DNA of 64,000 nucleotides from Paenalicyclobacillus ferrooxydans (GCF_001399675.1 NZ_LJCO01000045.1:1-64000); one strand, 5' to 3'. Numbered from the stretch's first letter, positions 8,702 to 17,019 are shown. The notes: a model not told the origin generated them from the sequence alone. Made by a program: numbers and translations.

Positions 8702-9802
8702 TTAGTGCTGCATCGTCGCCCGACGATATGAAAACCAACTCACACAAAGTGCAAGAACAGCCCAGGCGAGTAGGATCATCCACAGCCAGACTGGTGATGT
8801 GTCGATCGGCCAATACCCGTGCACAGCATGTTGGAATGCTGCATTGGCGTAGACGACCGGAAAGACCCGCGCAATATCGGCAGCCGCCGGAGTGGACCAC
8901 GAAATCGGGCCGAACGCACCACTGATAAAGAAGAGCGGCAACCCGAGTGCAAATGCAAACGGCGTTACGATGAACTGCGACTTGGCTATGCTGCCGATAG
9001 CAACACCCAAGCTAATGAACACAAACAGTGTGACGAGCGTCACTCCGATAAATTGACCCCACATCAGCGGTCGCAGCCCGAGCAAGAGCAAGACAACAAG
9101 AACCAAAACAGCAGATGCAATCCCGTTTACCATTCCGGCAGCGAGTTTTCCGACGACCACGCTCCAAGGTGGGATTGGGGCGAGCATCAACTCTTTCATG
9201 GTTCCAATCTCCCAGTCCCTCGCGGCACCTCGGCCGCCGAACAGGAGTCCGCCAATCAGCAGTGCAACGGTTTGAATACTGACCGATAAGTAACCAAGAA
9301 AAGTGACATTGTGGGTGTAGGTGTCGACTTCTCTCCAGCCAAATGGAAGTGAGGATGGAAAGACACTGTGGTAGAAGTTTAAGATGGCCAGGGGCATCGC
9401 CCGGCGAACATCGTCCGCGAAATCATGGTTCAGATTATTCAAGGTCAGCGGTATCGAGGCTGTCTTAGCCTGAGCGACAGCCGCAGAAAACCCGTGTGGT
9501 ATCTGAATCGTTGCAACGGATCGATGTGCTTGTATCAACCGTTGTCCAGCGCTCGGGGTTGAGACCTGGTGGATATGGAAGGTCAAGGCACTTTGCAGTG
9601 CATGTAAGAAACCCGCTGTGTACGCTTCCCCGATTCCGGATGCAATAACACTGACGGGTACTTTGGCTCCGCCTACGGCAAACAAGACGAATAGGAACAG
9701 AAAGTTAATGGGAACAACGAGCGACAGGATGGTCGCAAAGGGAGAAACAATGTTCAGACGCAGATCATTTAGCATGATGTGAAAAGCAGCACGCAACCCC
9801 AC
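8702..9802 (-). CDS. ABC-2 type transporter permease (first subunit)
   Basis: 366 residues with the same layout as the next gene: one N-terminal helix, a large external domain, then a block of five helices. The signature is RDWEIGTMKELMLAPIPPW. GTG 9802 overlaps the TAG of the ATPase gene by one base (TAGTG), which indicates translational coupling, and AAGGGAG precedes it. It is co-transcribed with the ATPase upstream and the second permease downstream. Confidence 0.87.
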   Translation of the reverse strand: MGLRAAFHIMLNDLRLNIVSPFATILSLVVPINFLFLFVLFAVGGAKVPVSVIASGIGEAYTAGFLHALQSALTFHIHQVSTPSAGQRLIQAHRSVATIQIPHGFSAAVAQAKTASIPLTLNNLNHDFADDVRRAMPLAILNFYHSVFPSSLPFGWREVDTYTHNVTFLGYLSVSIQTVALLIGGLLFGGRGAARDWEIGTMKELMLAPIPPWSVVVGKLAAGMVNGIASAVLVLVVLLLLGLRPLMWGQFIGVTLVTLFVFISLGVAIGSIAKSQFIVTPFAFALGLPLFFISGAFGPISWSTPAAADIARVFPVVYANAAFQHAVHGYWPIDTSPVWLWMILLAWAVLALCVSWFSYRRATMQH

Positions 9803-10797
9803 TAGTCACGCACTCCCTTTCCAGTCAAGGACAGGAATACTTCGTCGAGGGAAGGCTCGCGCAGCGCCATGTGGCGAATCACCCCACCACTGTCTGTCAC
9901 TTTCCTTAAGATGACAGGAAGGAGCGTTCCGGCATCACCTTCGTTGAGACTGGCGAGAGATACGGCAACCCGGTTCTCAATGATCTCGATACTTTGCACC
10001 CCGGCGACACCGAGTAATAGCTCCCTGACGTCCTCAAGCGCAGTGCCTGTGATTTCAAGATCCAGCACGCTGCTGCCAAATTGGGCCTTCAGTGCAGCCG
10101 GGGTGCCCTCGGCAATCAGATGTCCTTTGTCGATGATTCCAATCCTGTCACATAAGGCATTTGCCTCTTCCAGGTAATTGGTCGTCAACAGAACCGATTT
10201 ACCCTCCTGTTTCATTTTCAGAATGTAATCCCAGATGACATTCCGAGATTGGACGTCGACACCGAGCGTTGGTTCATCCAGGTAAACAAGCCACGGGTCA
10301 TGCAACAGCGCACGGCCAATAGACAGCCTTCGCTTCATTCCACCAGAAAATGTCTTCACGCGAGACTTTGCCCTGTCCTGCAGCTGCGCGAGTTCCAACA
10401 TGGCTTGGATCCGTTCACCTTTCTGTCGTCGTCGATAGCCAAACAGTTCAGCATGGAAAGCCAGATTACGCTCTGCAGTCAGTTCCTCGTAGAGCGCTGT
10501 TTCCTGAGGAACCACACCGAGTAAGCGACGGACAGAGTTTGACTGTTTGCGCGGATTAAGCCCAAAGACCTTAACCTCACCAGAGGTGGGGGCACTGAGT
10601 CCACTAATCATATTTAACGTGGTCGTCTTCCCTGACCCGTTTGGACCGAGGAGTCCAAATATCTCTCCCTTGGCAATCCGGAAGTTCAGATCCGTTACTG
10701 CTTGGAACGACCCGAACTCCTTATGGAGATGCGCCACTTCGACCGCGTACTCAGCAGTCGGTAACTGCTGTTTCGCAGATAGACTCACGTCTTCCAT
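9802..10797 (-). CDS. ABC transporter ATP-binding protein (CcmA/YbhF-like)
   Basis: 331 residues. Walker A GPNGSGKTTT, signature FSGGMKRRLSIG, Walker B VYLDEPTLGVD and a switch region TTNYLEEA are all intact, followed by a C-terminal extension of about 90 residues usual in DrrA-like exporters. It energises the two permeases encoded directly downstream. ATG 10797 is preceded by AGGGGCG; an out-of-frame ATG overlaps four bases earlier. First gene of a three-gene operon with no visible regulator. Confidence 0.92.
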   Translation of the reverse strand: MEDVSLSAKQQLPTAEYAVEVAHLHKEFGSFQAVTDLNFRIAKGEIFGLLGPNGSGKTTTLNMISGLSAPTSGEVKVFGLNPRKQSNSVRRLLGVVPQETALYEELTAERNLAFHAELFGYRRRQKGERIQAMLELAQLQDRAKSRVKTFSGGMKRRLSIGRALLHDPWLVYLDEPTLGVDVQSRNVIWDYILKMKQEGKSVLLTTNYLEEANALCDRIGIIDKGHLIAEGTPAALKAQFGSSVLDLEITGTALEDVRELLLGVAGVQSIEIIENRVAVSLASLNEGDAGTLLPVILRKVTDSGGVIRHMALREPSLDEVFLSLTGKGVRD

Positions 10798-10933
10798 CCA
10801 TGAATCGCCCCTTTCGCCTACACCTATTACTATACAGTCTGGCGAATGGTATCAATGGTCTATGGGCGAGTATTGATGTCATTTTCATCATTGAAACGCA
10901 AACTGTCCTCAGACTGTCCGCAAACGGTCCTCC

Positions 10934-10972
10934 AAAACAAAAAGACGCGTCAATTGGAAACCAAGTGAACGC
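10934..10972 (-). terminator. Likely terminator of the SPFH operon
   Basis: Imperfect stem GCGTTCACTTGG / CCAATTGACGC (read on the minus strand) followed by TCTTTTTGTTTT. It sits 19 bases after the stop of the 171-residue gene. Confidence 0.7.
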
Positions 10973-10990
10973 GCCCATTCAACTTACGTT

Positions 10991-11506
10991 TCAGTTTGCG
11001 ACAAACGCCCGTACCCGGTTCTGACGCTTTTCAAGCAGACGAGGAATTTCGATGATGGTGTCATCATTAATCTCAGACAGCGATTCAAGCAACTCACGGT
11101 CTATACTGACCAGTTCACTCAGAAACTGCTCGTTATCCGCCTGACTGCGAGTAACAAACTCATTCGGCGGGGTCACTGCGGATCGAACTTGAACCCGAAG
11201 GGCATCAATGTCCCGAATGTAACTTTCCAGGGCTTTCACTGCCTCCAAACCTTCCATTGGTGGATACGGGTTTTCCCTTGTCGGCTGCGGCAGGTTTTGG
11301 CGCAACATATGCAGCTCAGACTGTAACTGGGCAACGTATTGCCCGAGCGCATCATCACAGAGGTTGCGCAATTTCACACTCTGATCGCGAAACGCGTTGG
11401 CGGGATTTTTATAATCGTAACTCCAGAGGTCCAGCGTGCCCTTGAGCAGACCCGTAATCACGCCAGACGGAGCATGCGCAATTCCGTATTTACTTAGTCG
11501 ACCCAT
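10991..11506 (-). CDS. Unknown protein encoded with an SPFH protein
   Basis: 171 residues, not recognised. It has no signal peptide or membrane segment and looks largely helical, with heptad-like stretches around 40-70 and 95-160 (LESYIRDIDALRVQV, SIDRELLESLSEI). ATG 11506 is chosen because GGAGG lies nine bases upstream; an earlier ATG at 11527 has no ribosome site. Its start overlaps the last 17 bases of the SPFH gene, so the two are coupled. This suggests a cytoplasmic partner of the SPFH scaffold, which is an inference from context only. Confidence 0.75.
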   Translation of the reverse strand: MGRLSKYGIAHAPSGVITGLLKGTLDLWSYDYKNPANAFRDQSVKLRNLCDDALGQYVAQLQSELHMLRQNLPQPTRENPYPPMEGLEAVKALESYIRDIDALRVQVRSAVTPPNEFVTRSQADNEQFLSELVSIDRELLESLSEINDDTIIEIPRLLEKRQNRVRAFVAN

Positions 11507-12326
11507 TGCTGCCACCCTCCGCTGCATCCATGCTCATCAGAGGATTGCCGACGTAGTACGGCTTCCCGACTGCCATGTTTGGAGCTGAGACAATGCCCCG
11601 TTGAGCCATCAACATGGCCGTGTAGTAACGAACAGCATCTAGTTCAGACAGTCCAAAGGCACGAAGTGAAATCAGTTCTTTCATCCGTTCGTCTTTTGGG
11701 AACACCAATGCCTTAACGTCATTCAACATTAAGCCGTAGACCGCAAGAAACTCCTGCAGGTGATCCTTCACAAGTTCGATGATGTCCGGCATCTTTTCAT
11801 TCACGCGTTCAAGCTGGGTCAACTGAACAATCTTGTTGATAGACTGCTCGATGACAGGACCTGCGTAAGCATTGACTTCCTGCATCGTCACATGATGTCC
11901 TGCCATTGGCATGTGCTGGACCAATTTCAATGCGTCTTCTTTCGTGTCTACGTGGACGTAGCAACTGACGTGGTAACCCATCTCAGCCATTTCTCTCGAG
12001 AAAGCAACCCCTGCCACCTCGAGAATCAGTTTGGCGCGATTGATATAGATGACCTCATATTGCCAGGGACTGTTGCCGCCAAAGAACGCCTGTTGAAATG
12101 TACCGATAATCGGACGATCCGGTGTCTTGATGGTGTACTGCCCTGTCTCAAAAACATCCATGATAGCACCGCGGGACTTTAGCACTGCGAAGTGATTGCT
12201 TTCCACCGTCAAGAGTGACCCATTCATGATAGAGTTATCCGGATAGTGATATGCAAGCACATTTGGTCCGAGCAGTTCCTGTCCATCTTGCGTCAACGTA
12301 CTGATTACCTGGCGAATACCAGCCAT
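11490..12326 (-). CDS. SPFH/Band 7 domain protein (YdjI-like)
   Basis: 278 residues of the SPFH superfamily, nearest to the YdjI/virion-core-like branch. The conserved opening is IRQVISTLTQDGQELLGPNVLAYHYPD, here starting at residue 4, followed by the Band 7 core (about 30-215). There is no N-terminal membrane anchor, unlike flotillin, so it would have to associate with the membrane peripherally or through a partner. The downstream gene overlaps it. Proteins of this branch are linked to membrane stress in bacilli; the role here is inferred. Confidence 0.8.
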   Translation of the reverse strand: MAGIRQVISTLTQDGQELLGPNVLAYHYPDNSIMNGSLLTVESNHFAVLKSRGAIMDVFETGQYTIKTPDRPIIGTFQQAFFGGNSPWQYEVIYINRAKLILEVAGVAFSREMAEMGYHVSCYVHVDTKEDALKLVQHMPMAGHHVTMQEVNAYAGPVIEQSINKIVQLTQLERVNEKMPDIIELVKDHLQEFLAVYGLMLNDVKALVFPKDERMKELISLRAFGLSELDAVRYYTAMLMAQRGIVSAPNMAVGKPYYVGNPLMSMDAAEGGSNGSTK

Positions 12327-12544
12327 CGTATATCCCCTCTTCCCCGTACAATTGTAGATACCAAAGAGTACCTACACCATATTTTAGCATTTTCATTTTC
12401 GCTATATGTACCAATATTCAGATCAAACAAAAACACACTGCAATTCACGTTGCTAACTTTGAGTAAGCTCAAAAGTTCGGTATCATAAAGGAGCAAGTAG
12501 TCTAATTAGGGCAGTTCACATAGACCAGAGAAGGAGAGGTACGC

Positions 12545-13021
12545 ATGGACGATCAAGCAAAAAAGACAGCACTTCGGGGCATTTCTTACGGCCTGTACGT
12601 CATCGGAACCAAAGTTGGGGATGATGTGAATGCATTTACAGGCAACTGGGTTACACAGACCTCATTTTCACCTCCGTTGGTCGCCATTGCAGCAAAGAAG
12701 GGAACAACGTCGAGCGAAGGCATTCACGACAGCAAAGTGTTTTCGGTGAATGTGCTGGAAAGCGGCCAAAAGGACTTGGCATTTTCATTCTTCAAGCCCG
12801 TGTCCCGCGTTGGCAACAAATTCGGAGAAGTAGAGTTTTACACCGAGACGACAGGCAGCCCCATCCTCAAAGATGCACTGTCTTGGTTCGAGTGCAAGGT
12901 TGTTCATGAATATGATGAAGGTGACCATGTGATTTACGTGGGAGAGGTTGTGGATGCAGGCGTTCATCGTGAAGGAAGCCCGATGACGCTTTCGGAAACA
13001 GGACTCTTCTACGGCGGCTGA
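12545..13021 (+). CDS. Flavin reductase-like FMN-binding protein
   Basis: 158 residues of the flavin reductase-like split-barrel family. The FMN-binding pattern NAFTGNWVTQTSFSPPLVAIA (about 29-49) and the following SEGIHDSKVFSVNVL are typical. It would reduce flavin with NAD(P)H, or bind FMN in a small electron-transfer role. It lies alone between divergent and convergent neighbours. ATG 12545 has AAGGAGAGG upstream. Confidence 0.88.
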   Translation: MDDQAKKTALRGISYGLYVIGTKVGDDVNAFTGNWVTQTSFSPPLVAIAAKKGTTSSEGIHDSKVFSVNVLESGQKDLAFSFFKPVSRVGNKFGEVEFYTETTGSPILKDALSWFECKVVHEYDEGDHVIYVGEVVDAGVHREGSPMTLSETGLFYGG

Positions 13022-13057
13022 CCGTCATCAAACCTTTCATCAACACCAGACAAACCA

Positions 13058-13083
13058 AGGGCGGGAGTTCCAACTCCCGCCCT
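13058..13083. terminator. Long perfect hairpin between convergent genes
   Basis: A perfect inverted repeat (AGGGCGGGAGTT, CC-centred, AACTCCCGCCCT). It lacks a clear T tract on either side but sits between convergent genes 37 bases after the flavin reductase stop, which suggests a bidirectional terminator. Confidence 0.55.
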
Positions 13084-13194
13084 CACATGTCCATAAGTCT
13101 GACTCAGGCTCGTCCGCAAGTTGCGACACACAACCTGTCCCCAACCCATCGCGCCCTTGCGCAATGCCTGTCCCAACACGGCACATGCGAAAAA

Positions 13195-13803
13195 TCACTG
13201 AGTTTTCTTCAGTTTTACGGTTGGTTGCGACGCATTCGGCGAGACAATCAGCCATAGCCAGCTTCCGGACATTCCTGCAGATACAGACTCAATCAGGTAG
13301 TTTCCGGCTTTCGTTGGCGTGAACTGCATGGTCTGCACGCCGGACGATCCATTTGAAGAGGTCGAGTTTGTCATCTCCCCTCCTGGAACCGCCGGAATGA
13401 TGTTCGAGCCCCTTGTCACATCGTTTGGCGTCACGACAGCCAAACGGCCATCAACGTCCGGATTATGATTCTGGAGGTTGACGGTCATCTTCCATCCCAC
13501 CGGAACTTCGATAGCTGCAAAACCATGATAATATCCGTTTAGGGACAAGCCGTTTGCAGGGATCGTGATCGTGACCGTGACTGACTTTGTCGCAGGATTT
13601 GAATTCAACCATTTTTTCGTCTCAGTCGGTGCTGCTGCATATTGGCTAGGCACATAGGATAAGTATCCCTTGTTCACCGTACTGGACGATACATTCGTTG
13701 TATTGGTGCCCGGCGTTACGGAGCCACATCCGGTTAGCATTCCCAGACCAGCAAGTATGCTGCTTGTAAGAACAGCCCACTGTTTCAACTTCAACTTCAA
13801 CAA
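13195..13803 (-). CDS. Sulfocyanin-like lipoprotein lacking copper ligands
   Basis: About 202 residues from TTG 13803 (GAGGTGG five bases upstream; TTG 13800 is equally possible). A short lipoprotein signal ends in the lipobox MLTGC. The rest follows the sulfocyanin (SoxE) pattern: a VTVTITIPANG strand, LNGYYHGFAAIEVPVGWKM, then AGNYLIES and LWLIVSPN at the end. In sulfocyanins the copper site is made by PHN, CG..GHA and the final GMW; here those places read VDGRL, ESVSAG and SGSW, so all four ligands appear lost. It is anchored outside the membrane. It may be a structural or carrier relative of the blue copper proteins; the assignment comes from my recollection of the family pattern. Confidence 0.65.
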   Translation of the reverse strand: MLKLKLKQWAVLTSSILAGLGMLTGCGSVTPGTNTTNVSSSTVNKGYLSYVPSQYAAAPTETKKWLNSNPATKSVTVTITIPANGLSLNGYYHGFAAIEVPVGWKMTVNLQNHNPDVDGRLAVVTPNDVTRGSNIIPAVPGGEMTNSTSSNGSSGVQTMQFTPTKAGNYLIESVSAGMSGSWLWLIVSPNASQPTVKLKKTQ

Positions 13804-13900
13804 GCGTTCCACCTCATTCTGATTTTCCCACTTCTCAAACATTTCATTCACAGTGATATGATAGGTTCAATTCTATACCAACCACTGCAGAAATTCCTGA

Positions 13901-15208
13901 TTACCCTTGCTCAGTGACCCCCGGTGACGTCGCATCGCGTAAGCGGTCTTGGTCATTCGGGATCGGTAAAAGAAAACTAAGTCCACTCAATGCGGCGATG
14001 GAGCCGATCAGAACGAACAACGTCTGTAACGATACATGTATCATTAAAGACCCAAACAGCACCATGCCAAGCGGCGTCGCAAAGGTGGCCATCGCACCAA
14101 AAATACCAAACGCCCGCCCTCGTATGGCAGGTGGAATTAATTGAATCATGGTTGCGCTGAGCGCTCCGTTCAAACTTCCTGCAGCGACGCCTGCCACCAC
14201 CGAAACAATCGTCTCGGGGACTGTTGTGTGAAATAGACCAAAAGCCATGGTGCATAAACCAATCCCAATCAATCCAATCAGCAGCGTTGCCCGGAGCGGC
14301 ACACGCTTTGAAATCACCCCGAGAAACATCCCGCCAAGGATGACTCCGACAAAGAACCCCCCATTGATAATCCCAAGAGCAAGCGGTGAACCGTGCATGG
14401 GACCCTTTACCCACGCAGTCAGCGTGATATCCATTGGCGCCAAGGCAAAGTTGGTGACGAGTGCCGAAGCGAGAACGAGAAGCAGGAACTTCGACCTGCT
14501 GATTAAAGACAAGCCCTCTATCCAGTCTTTGAGGAACGTGCGAATCCGACTTGCAGCTGTTGACTCCGAACGGTGCCTTACACCGGCGAGACTGCTCTCG
14601 CCGGCAGGTTTCTGATTCTCCGTCGTTGTTTGCCTCGTGACAACCTCTTTGACTCGGATGAACAGAAGGCTGAACACGGAGACCAAGAAAGATATGGTGT
14701 CCATGAAGAACAAAAAAGGAGCGCCGAGTGCACCCATTAAGGCCCCACCCGACACAGTCCCGAGCAATTGAGCTGTTGCACTGGATGATTGCAGGATGCC
14801 GCTTCCGGCAGCGACATCTCCTTCATCGACCAGCAGCGGAAACAGCGCACCGGAGGCTGGATTAAAGAACTGTCCGACCGCTTGCAGTGCGAGCACCATG
14901 GCAAGCACAGTCCAAAATGGCCAATGGAACAAGACATCCAGAACGAGTACCCCACTGAACAACGCCCTGATGACATCAGACCAAATCATCGTCGCCCGCT
15001 TCGGCCACCTGTCTACGAACACCCCAGCTACAAGGCCAATCAGCGCTGGCATCGTCTGAGCGATTCCTGTCAGCGCGAGCGCAGACTTCGAGCCTGTTAA
15101 GGCGTATACGTACCAAGGCAGCGCGATCCCAAACAGGTTGTTCCCTACTGTGGATACCAGCTGTCCAGAAAGCAAGAATATAAAGTTGCGGTTCTTTGCG
15201 AGCGTCAC
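13901..15208 (-). CDS. MFS efflux transporter (MefA-like)
   Basis: 435 residues with 12 predicted membrane helices and the MFS motif VDRWPKRATMIWSD between helices 2 and 3, in the pattern of macrolide-type efflux proteins. A charged cytoplasmic loop (about 190-235) separates the halves. GTG 15208 is preferred because GGAGG lies eight bases before it and gives the family-typical start MTLAKNRNFIFLLSGQLVS; the frame is open 39 bases further. It is transcribed away from the riboswitch locus. The substrate is unknown. Confidence 0.85.
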   Translation of the reverse strand: MTLAKNRNFIFLLSGQLVSTVGNNLFGIALPWYVYALTGSKSALALTGIAQTMPALIGLVAGVFVDRWPKRATMIWSDVIRALFSGVLVLDVLFHWPFWTVLAMVLALQAVGQFFNPASGALFPLLVDEGDVAAGSGILQSSSATAQLLGTVSGGALMGALGAPFLFFMDTISFLVSVFSLLFIRVKEVVTRQTTTENQKPAGESSLAGVRHRSESTAASRIRTFLKDWIEGLSLISRSKFLLLVLASALVTNFALAPMDITLTAWVKGPMHGSPLALGIINGGFFVGVILGGMFLGVISKRVPLRATLLIGLIGIGLCTMAFGLFHTTVPETIVSVVAGVAAGSLNGALSATMIQLIPPAIRGRAFGIFGAMATFATPLGMVLFGSLMIHVSLQTLFVLIGSIAALSGLSFLLPIPNDQDRLRDATSPGVTEQG

Positions 15209-15372
15209 AATCCCATCCTCCACAAGCCCATAGTCAGTACTCATCAAAAAGAAAGCAATGCTTTACAACCATGTATACTGTATCATCAAAATCAACTGAT
15301 TTCGGCGATTTGCCATATGCTTAAATCGCTGACATCACTGAAATAAAGGAATTTGAGTCTGAAGGTCGAATA

Positions 15373-15459
15373 GTTGTTTAACGGGCAAACTTCGAGAAAT
15401 CGAAGGACGCAAAGCCATGGGCCTACGGCAATCGCTACGGCTGCCAGGTTGCACACAAC
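15373..15459 (+). promoter_or_regulatory. Cyclic di-GMP-I riboswitch aptamer (GEMM-I)
   Basis: The GEMM-I core is present in order: GGGCAAAC, a P2 hairpin CTTCGA-GAAA-TCGAAG capped by a GNRA tetraloop, GGACGCAAAGCC, GGCCTA, and GGCTGCCAGGTTGC. A closing P1 of GTTGT (15373) and ACAAC (15455) fits. A terminator follows at 15473. The aptamer segment GCCAGGTT (15443-15450) is identical to the right arm of that terminator (15491-15498), so the left arm can pair with either. Ligand binding should therefore free the terminator, giving an OFF switch. The first plus-strand gene downstream is the HTH-TPR regulator at 15700. Confidence 0.92.
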
Positions 15460-15472
15460 GCGCATGAAAAAG

Positions 15473-15505
15473 AAAGAACCTGGCGCTAACGCCAGGTTCT
15501 TTTTG
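15473..15505. terminator. Bidirectional terminator: riboswitch expression platform and end of the peptide gene
   Basis: Stem AAAGAACCTGGCG / CGCCAGGTTCTTT with loop CTAA and T tracts in both directions (TTTTTGTC on plus, TTTCTTTTT on minus). On the plus strand it is the expression platform of the c-di-GMP aptamer. On the minus strand it lies 24 bases past the stop of the secreted peptide gene. Confidence 0.93.
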
Positions 15506-15528
15506 TCTTCTGCGGTTGTTGTAAAATC

Positions 15529-15669
15529 CTAGTTTGCCATTTGTACCATGGGTCTGGGTGGGACAGTATAGCCACCTCCGTTGTCCGCGTACGCAGTACT
15601 TGCAAATGCGAGACCTGTGATGAGCACTGCAGACAGAAGCCCAACAATTCGGTACACCAGCCTTTTCAT
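15529..15669 (-). CDS. Small secreted peptide precursor, candidate quorum-sensing signal
   Basis: 46 residues, found by direct translation. A Lys-Arg N-terminus and a hydrophobic stretch (about 8-23) lead to a signal peptidase site AYA-DN, leaving an 18-residue tail, DNGGGYTVPPRPMVQMAN. AAGGGGGA sits nine bases before the ATG, and a strong terminator follows the stop. It is divergent from the HTH-TPR regulator with only 30 bases between start codons. This is the layout and size expected of a Phr/PapR/SHP-like pro-peptide paired with an RRNPP receptor, but the sequence matches no known signal that I recognise. It is encoded antisense inside the leader of the riboswitch transcript. The signalling role is inferred. 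Confidence 0.75.
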   Translation of the reverse strand: MKRLVYRIVGLLSAVLITGLAFASTAYADNGGGYTVPPRPMVQMAN

Positions 15670-15699
15670 TTACAGGTTCCCCCTTTGAGGTGATTGTGA

Positions 15700-17019
15700 A
15701 TGACGGACGTAGAGCGCGAATTACTGGCACTTGTCATCGGACATCGAATTCGCATGGCACGAGTAGAACAGAACCTGTCCCAAGGTGAGCTGGCTGCTGG
15801 GATTGGAAGCCAGTCCATGATCAGCCTCCTGGAAAGTGGACGCCAACTGCCCTATCCCGAAGTGTTGCGTCTCATCGCCCAGAGGCTTCAAAATGAGCCG
15901 CTCCAACAGCTTGCCGACCTGCTTGACAATGGGCAGCTTACCTGGGACACAGTTTCCGTCACAAACGAAGACTTGCTTCTAGACATCCTGCTTGCCCACC
16001 GTGGCCGCTGGTACGATATCCATTACCGTTTAGCGATACGACTCTGTGAGTATTTTTATATGCGCGAGGATACCAAAACAGTCCAAAACCTCTGTCAACT
16101 ACTGGTTGAACATACGGAAGAAGGGGATGCGTTTTACTGCCTCGCCTGCTTTTACCTTGGGAGCTCGGCCTTGTTAGAAATGGATCTTTCCCAAGCCGAA
16201 CAATGGCTAAGGCGCGCTGAGGAACAGGCGCATACGCTAGATGAAGGTTTGCGAGGACGACTCTGGTACAACCTTGGTTATCTTTACACAACAACGGACG
16301 TTCAAGGGGTGGCAGCCTGGCACGCAAATCAGGCGGTAGAACAGTTCCGCCGCCTGCAGGATTTTCCTCGTTATGCAAGGTCCTTGGCTTTGCTCGGCGC
16401 CATTCAGGGGCGCATCGGCCGTATTGAGGATGCAAAAAGAACCCTGCAGTTGGCCCACGAAATTGTCGTTAAATGGGGCACCGACTATCGCGACAGAGCG
16501 CGTGTCGAGGCTAGTTTGACCATCATCTACTACCTTTCAGACGATCTCGATGCAGCCACCCGCATGATAGAGCAAGCGGCAGAATCAGCACGGGAAGCCG
16601 GCGACACCATTGCCCAGACCATTGTTGGTCAAGTCACCTTTATGTTGTTCACGCGGTTACATCGACGAGGAGAGGCAGAGCAAGCACTTGAGCAGTTTCT
16701 GAGCGGTGCTTATCAGAGTGGTGACAGTCCGTTGATTGCATACAGTGAATTACTCTCGATTGGCTACCTGCCAGCACGACAGGATCAACTGGATGCAGCG
16801 TTGCGAGCATTCAGGCTGACCCTTAACTCTGTCTCTCACATTGAGCACGCACTGGCAGCGGAGTGTGCAGCAAGTATCTACGACGACCTCGGAGAGGAGA
16901 AAAAAGCGAAGCATTATTATCTTGCAGCACTGTCCAGCTATCGAGCATACGTGGACAAAAACTCCATGTTTAGTCATCTGATTCGAATGTTACCGATTGG
17001 CGGAGAACATGAATCATAA
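15700..17019 (+). CDS. HTH-TPR transcriptional regulator, RRNPP type
   Basis: 439 residues. An XRE-type helix-turn-helix (about 14-67, with SQGELAAGIGSQSMISLLESG) is followed by about 360 residues of TPR-like helical pairs (for example RLWYNLGYLYTTTDVQGVAAWHANQAVEQF). This is the domain order of peptide-sensing regulators such as PlcR, NprR, PrgX and AimR. GAGGTGAT lies five bases before ATG 15700. The plus-strand transcript passes through the c-di-GMP riboswitch and its terminator, so its expression is predicted to fall when c-di-GMP is high. A secreted peptide gene lies divergent to it and another lies downstream. DNA targets are unknown; peptide sensing is inferred from architecture and context. 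Confidence 0.82.
   Translation: MTDVERELLALVIGHRIRMARVEQNLSQGELAAGIGSQSMISLLESGRQLPYPEVLRLIAQRLQNEPLQQLADLLDNGQLTWDTVSVTNEDLLLDILLAHRGRWYDIHYRLAIRLCEYFYMREDTKTVQNLCQLLVEHTEEGDAFYCLACFYLGSSALLEMDLSQAEQWLRRAEEQAHTLDEGLRGRLWYNLGYLYTTTDVQGVAAWHANQAVEQFRRLQDFPRYARSLALLGAIQGRIGRIEDAKRTLQLAHEIVVKWGTDYRDRARVEASLTIIYYLSDDLDAATRMIEQAAESAREAGDTIAQTIVGQVTFMLFTRLHRRGEAEQALEQFLSGAYQSGDSPLIAYSELLSIGYLPARQDQLDAALRAFRLTLNSVSHIEHALAAECAASIYDDLGEEKKAKHYYLAALSSYRAYVDKNSMFSHLIRMLPIGGEHES

Noticed and set aside
15335-15730. 131-residue minus-strand open frame
   Set aside because: It runs through the riboswitch, terminator and start region without a ribosome site. The real minus-strand gene here is the 46-residue peptide in another frame.
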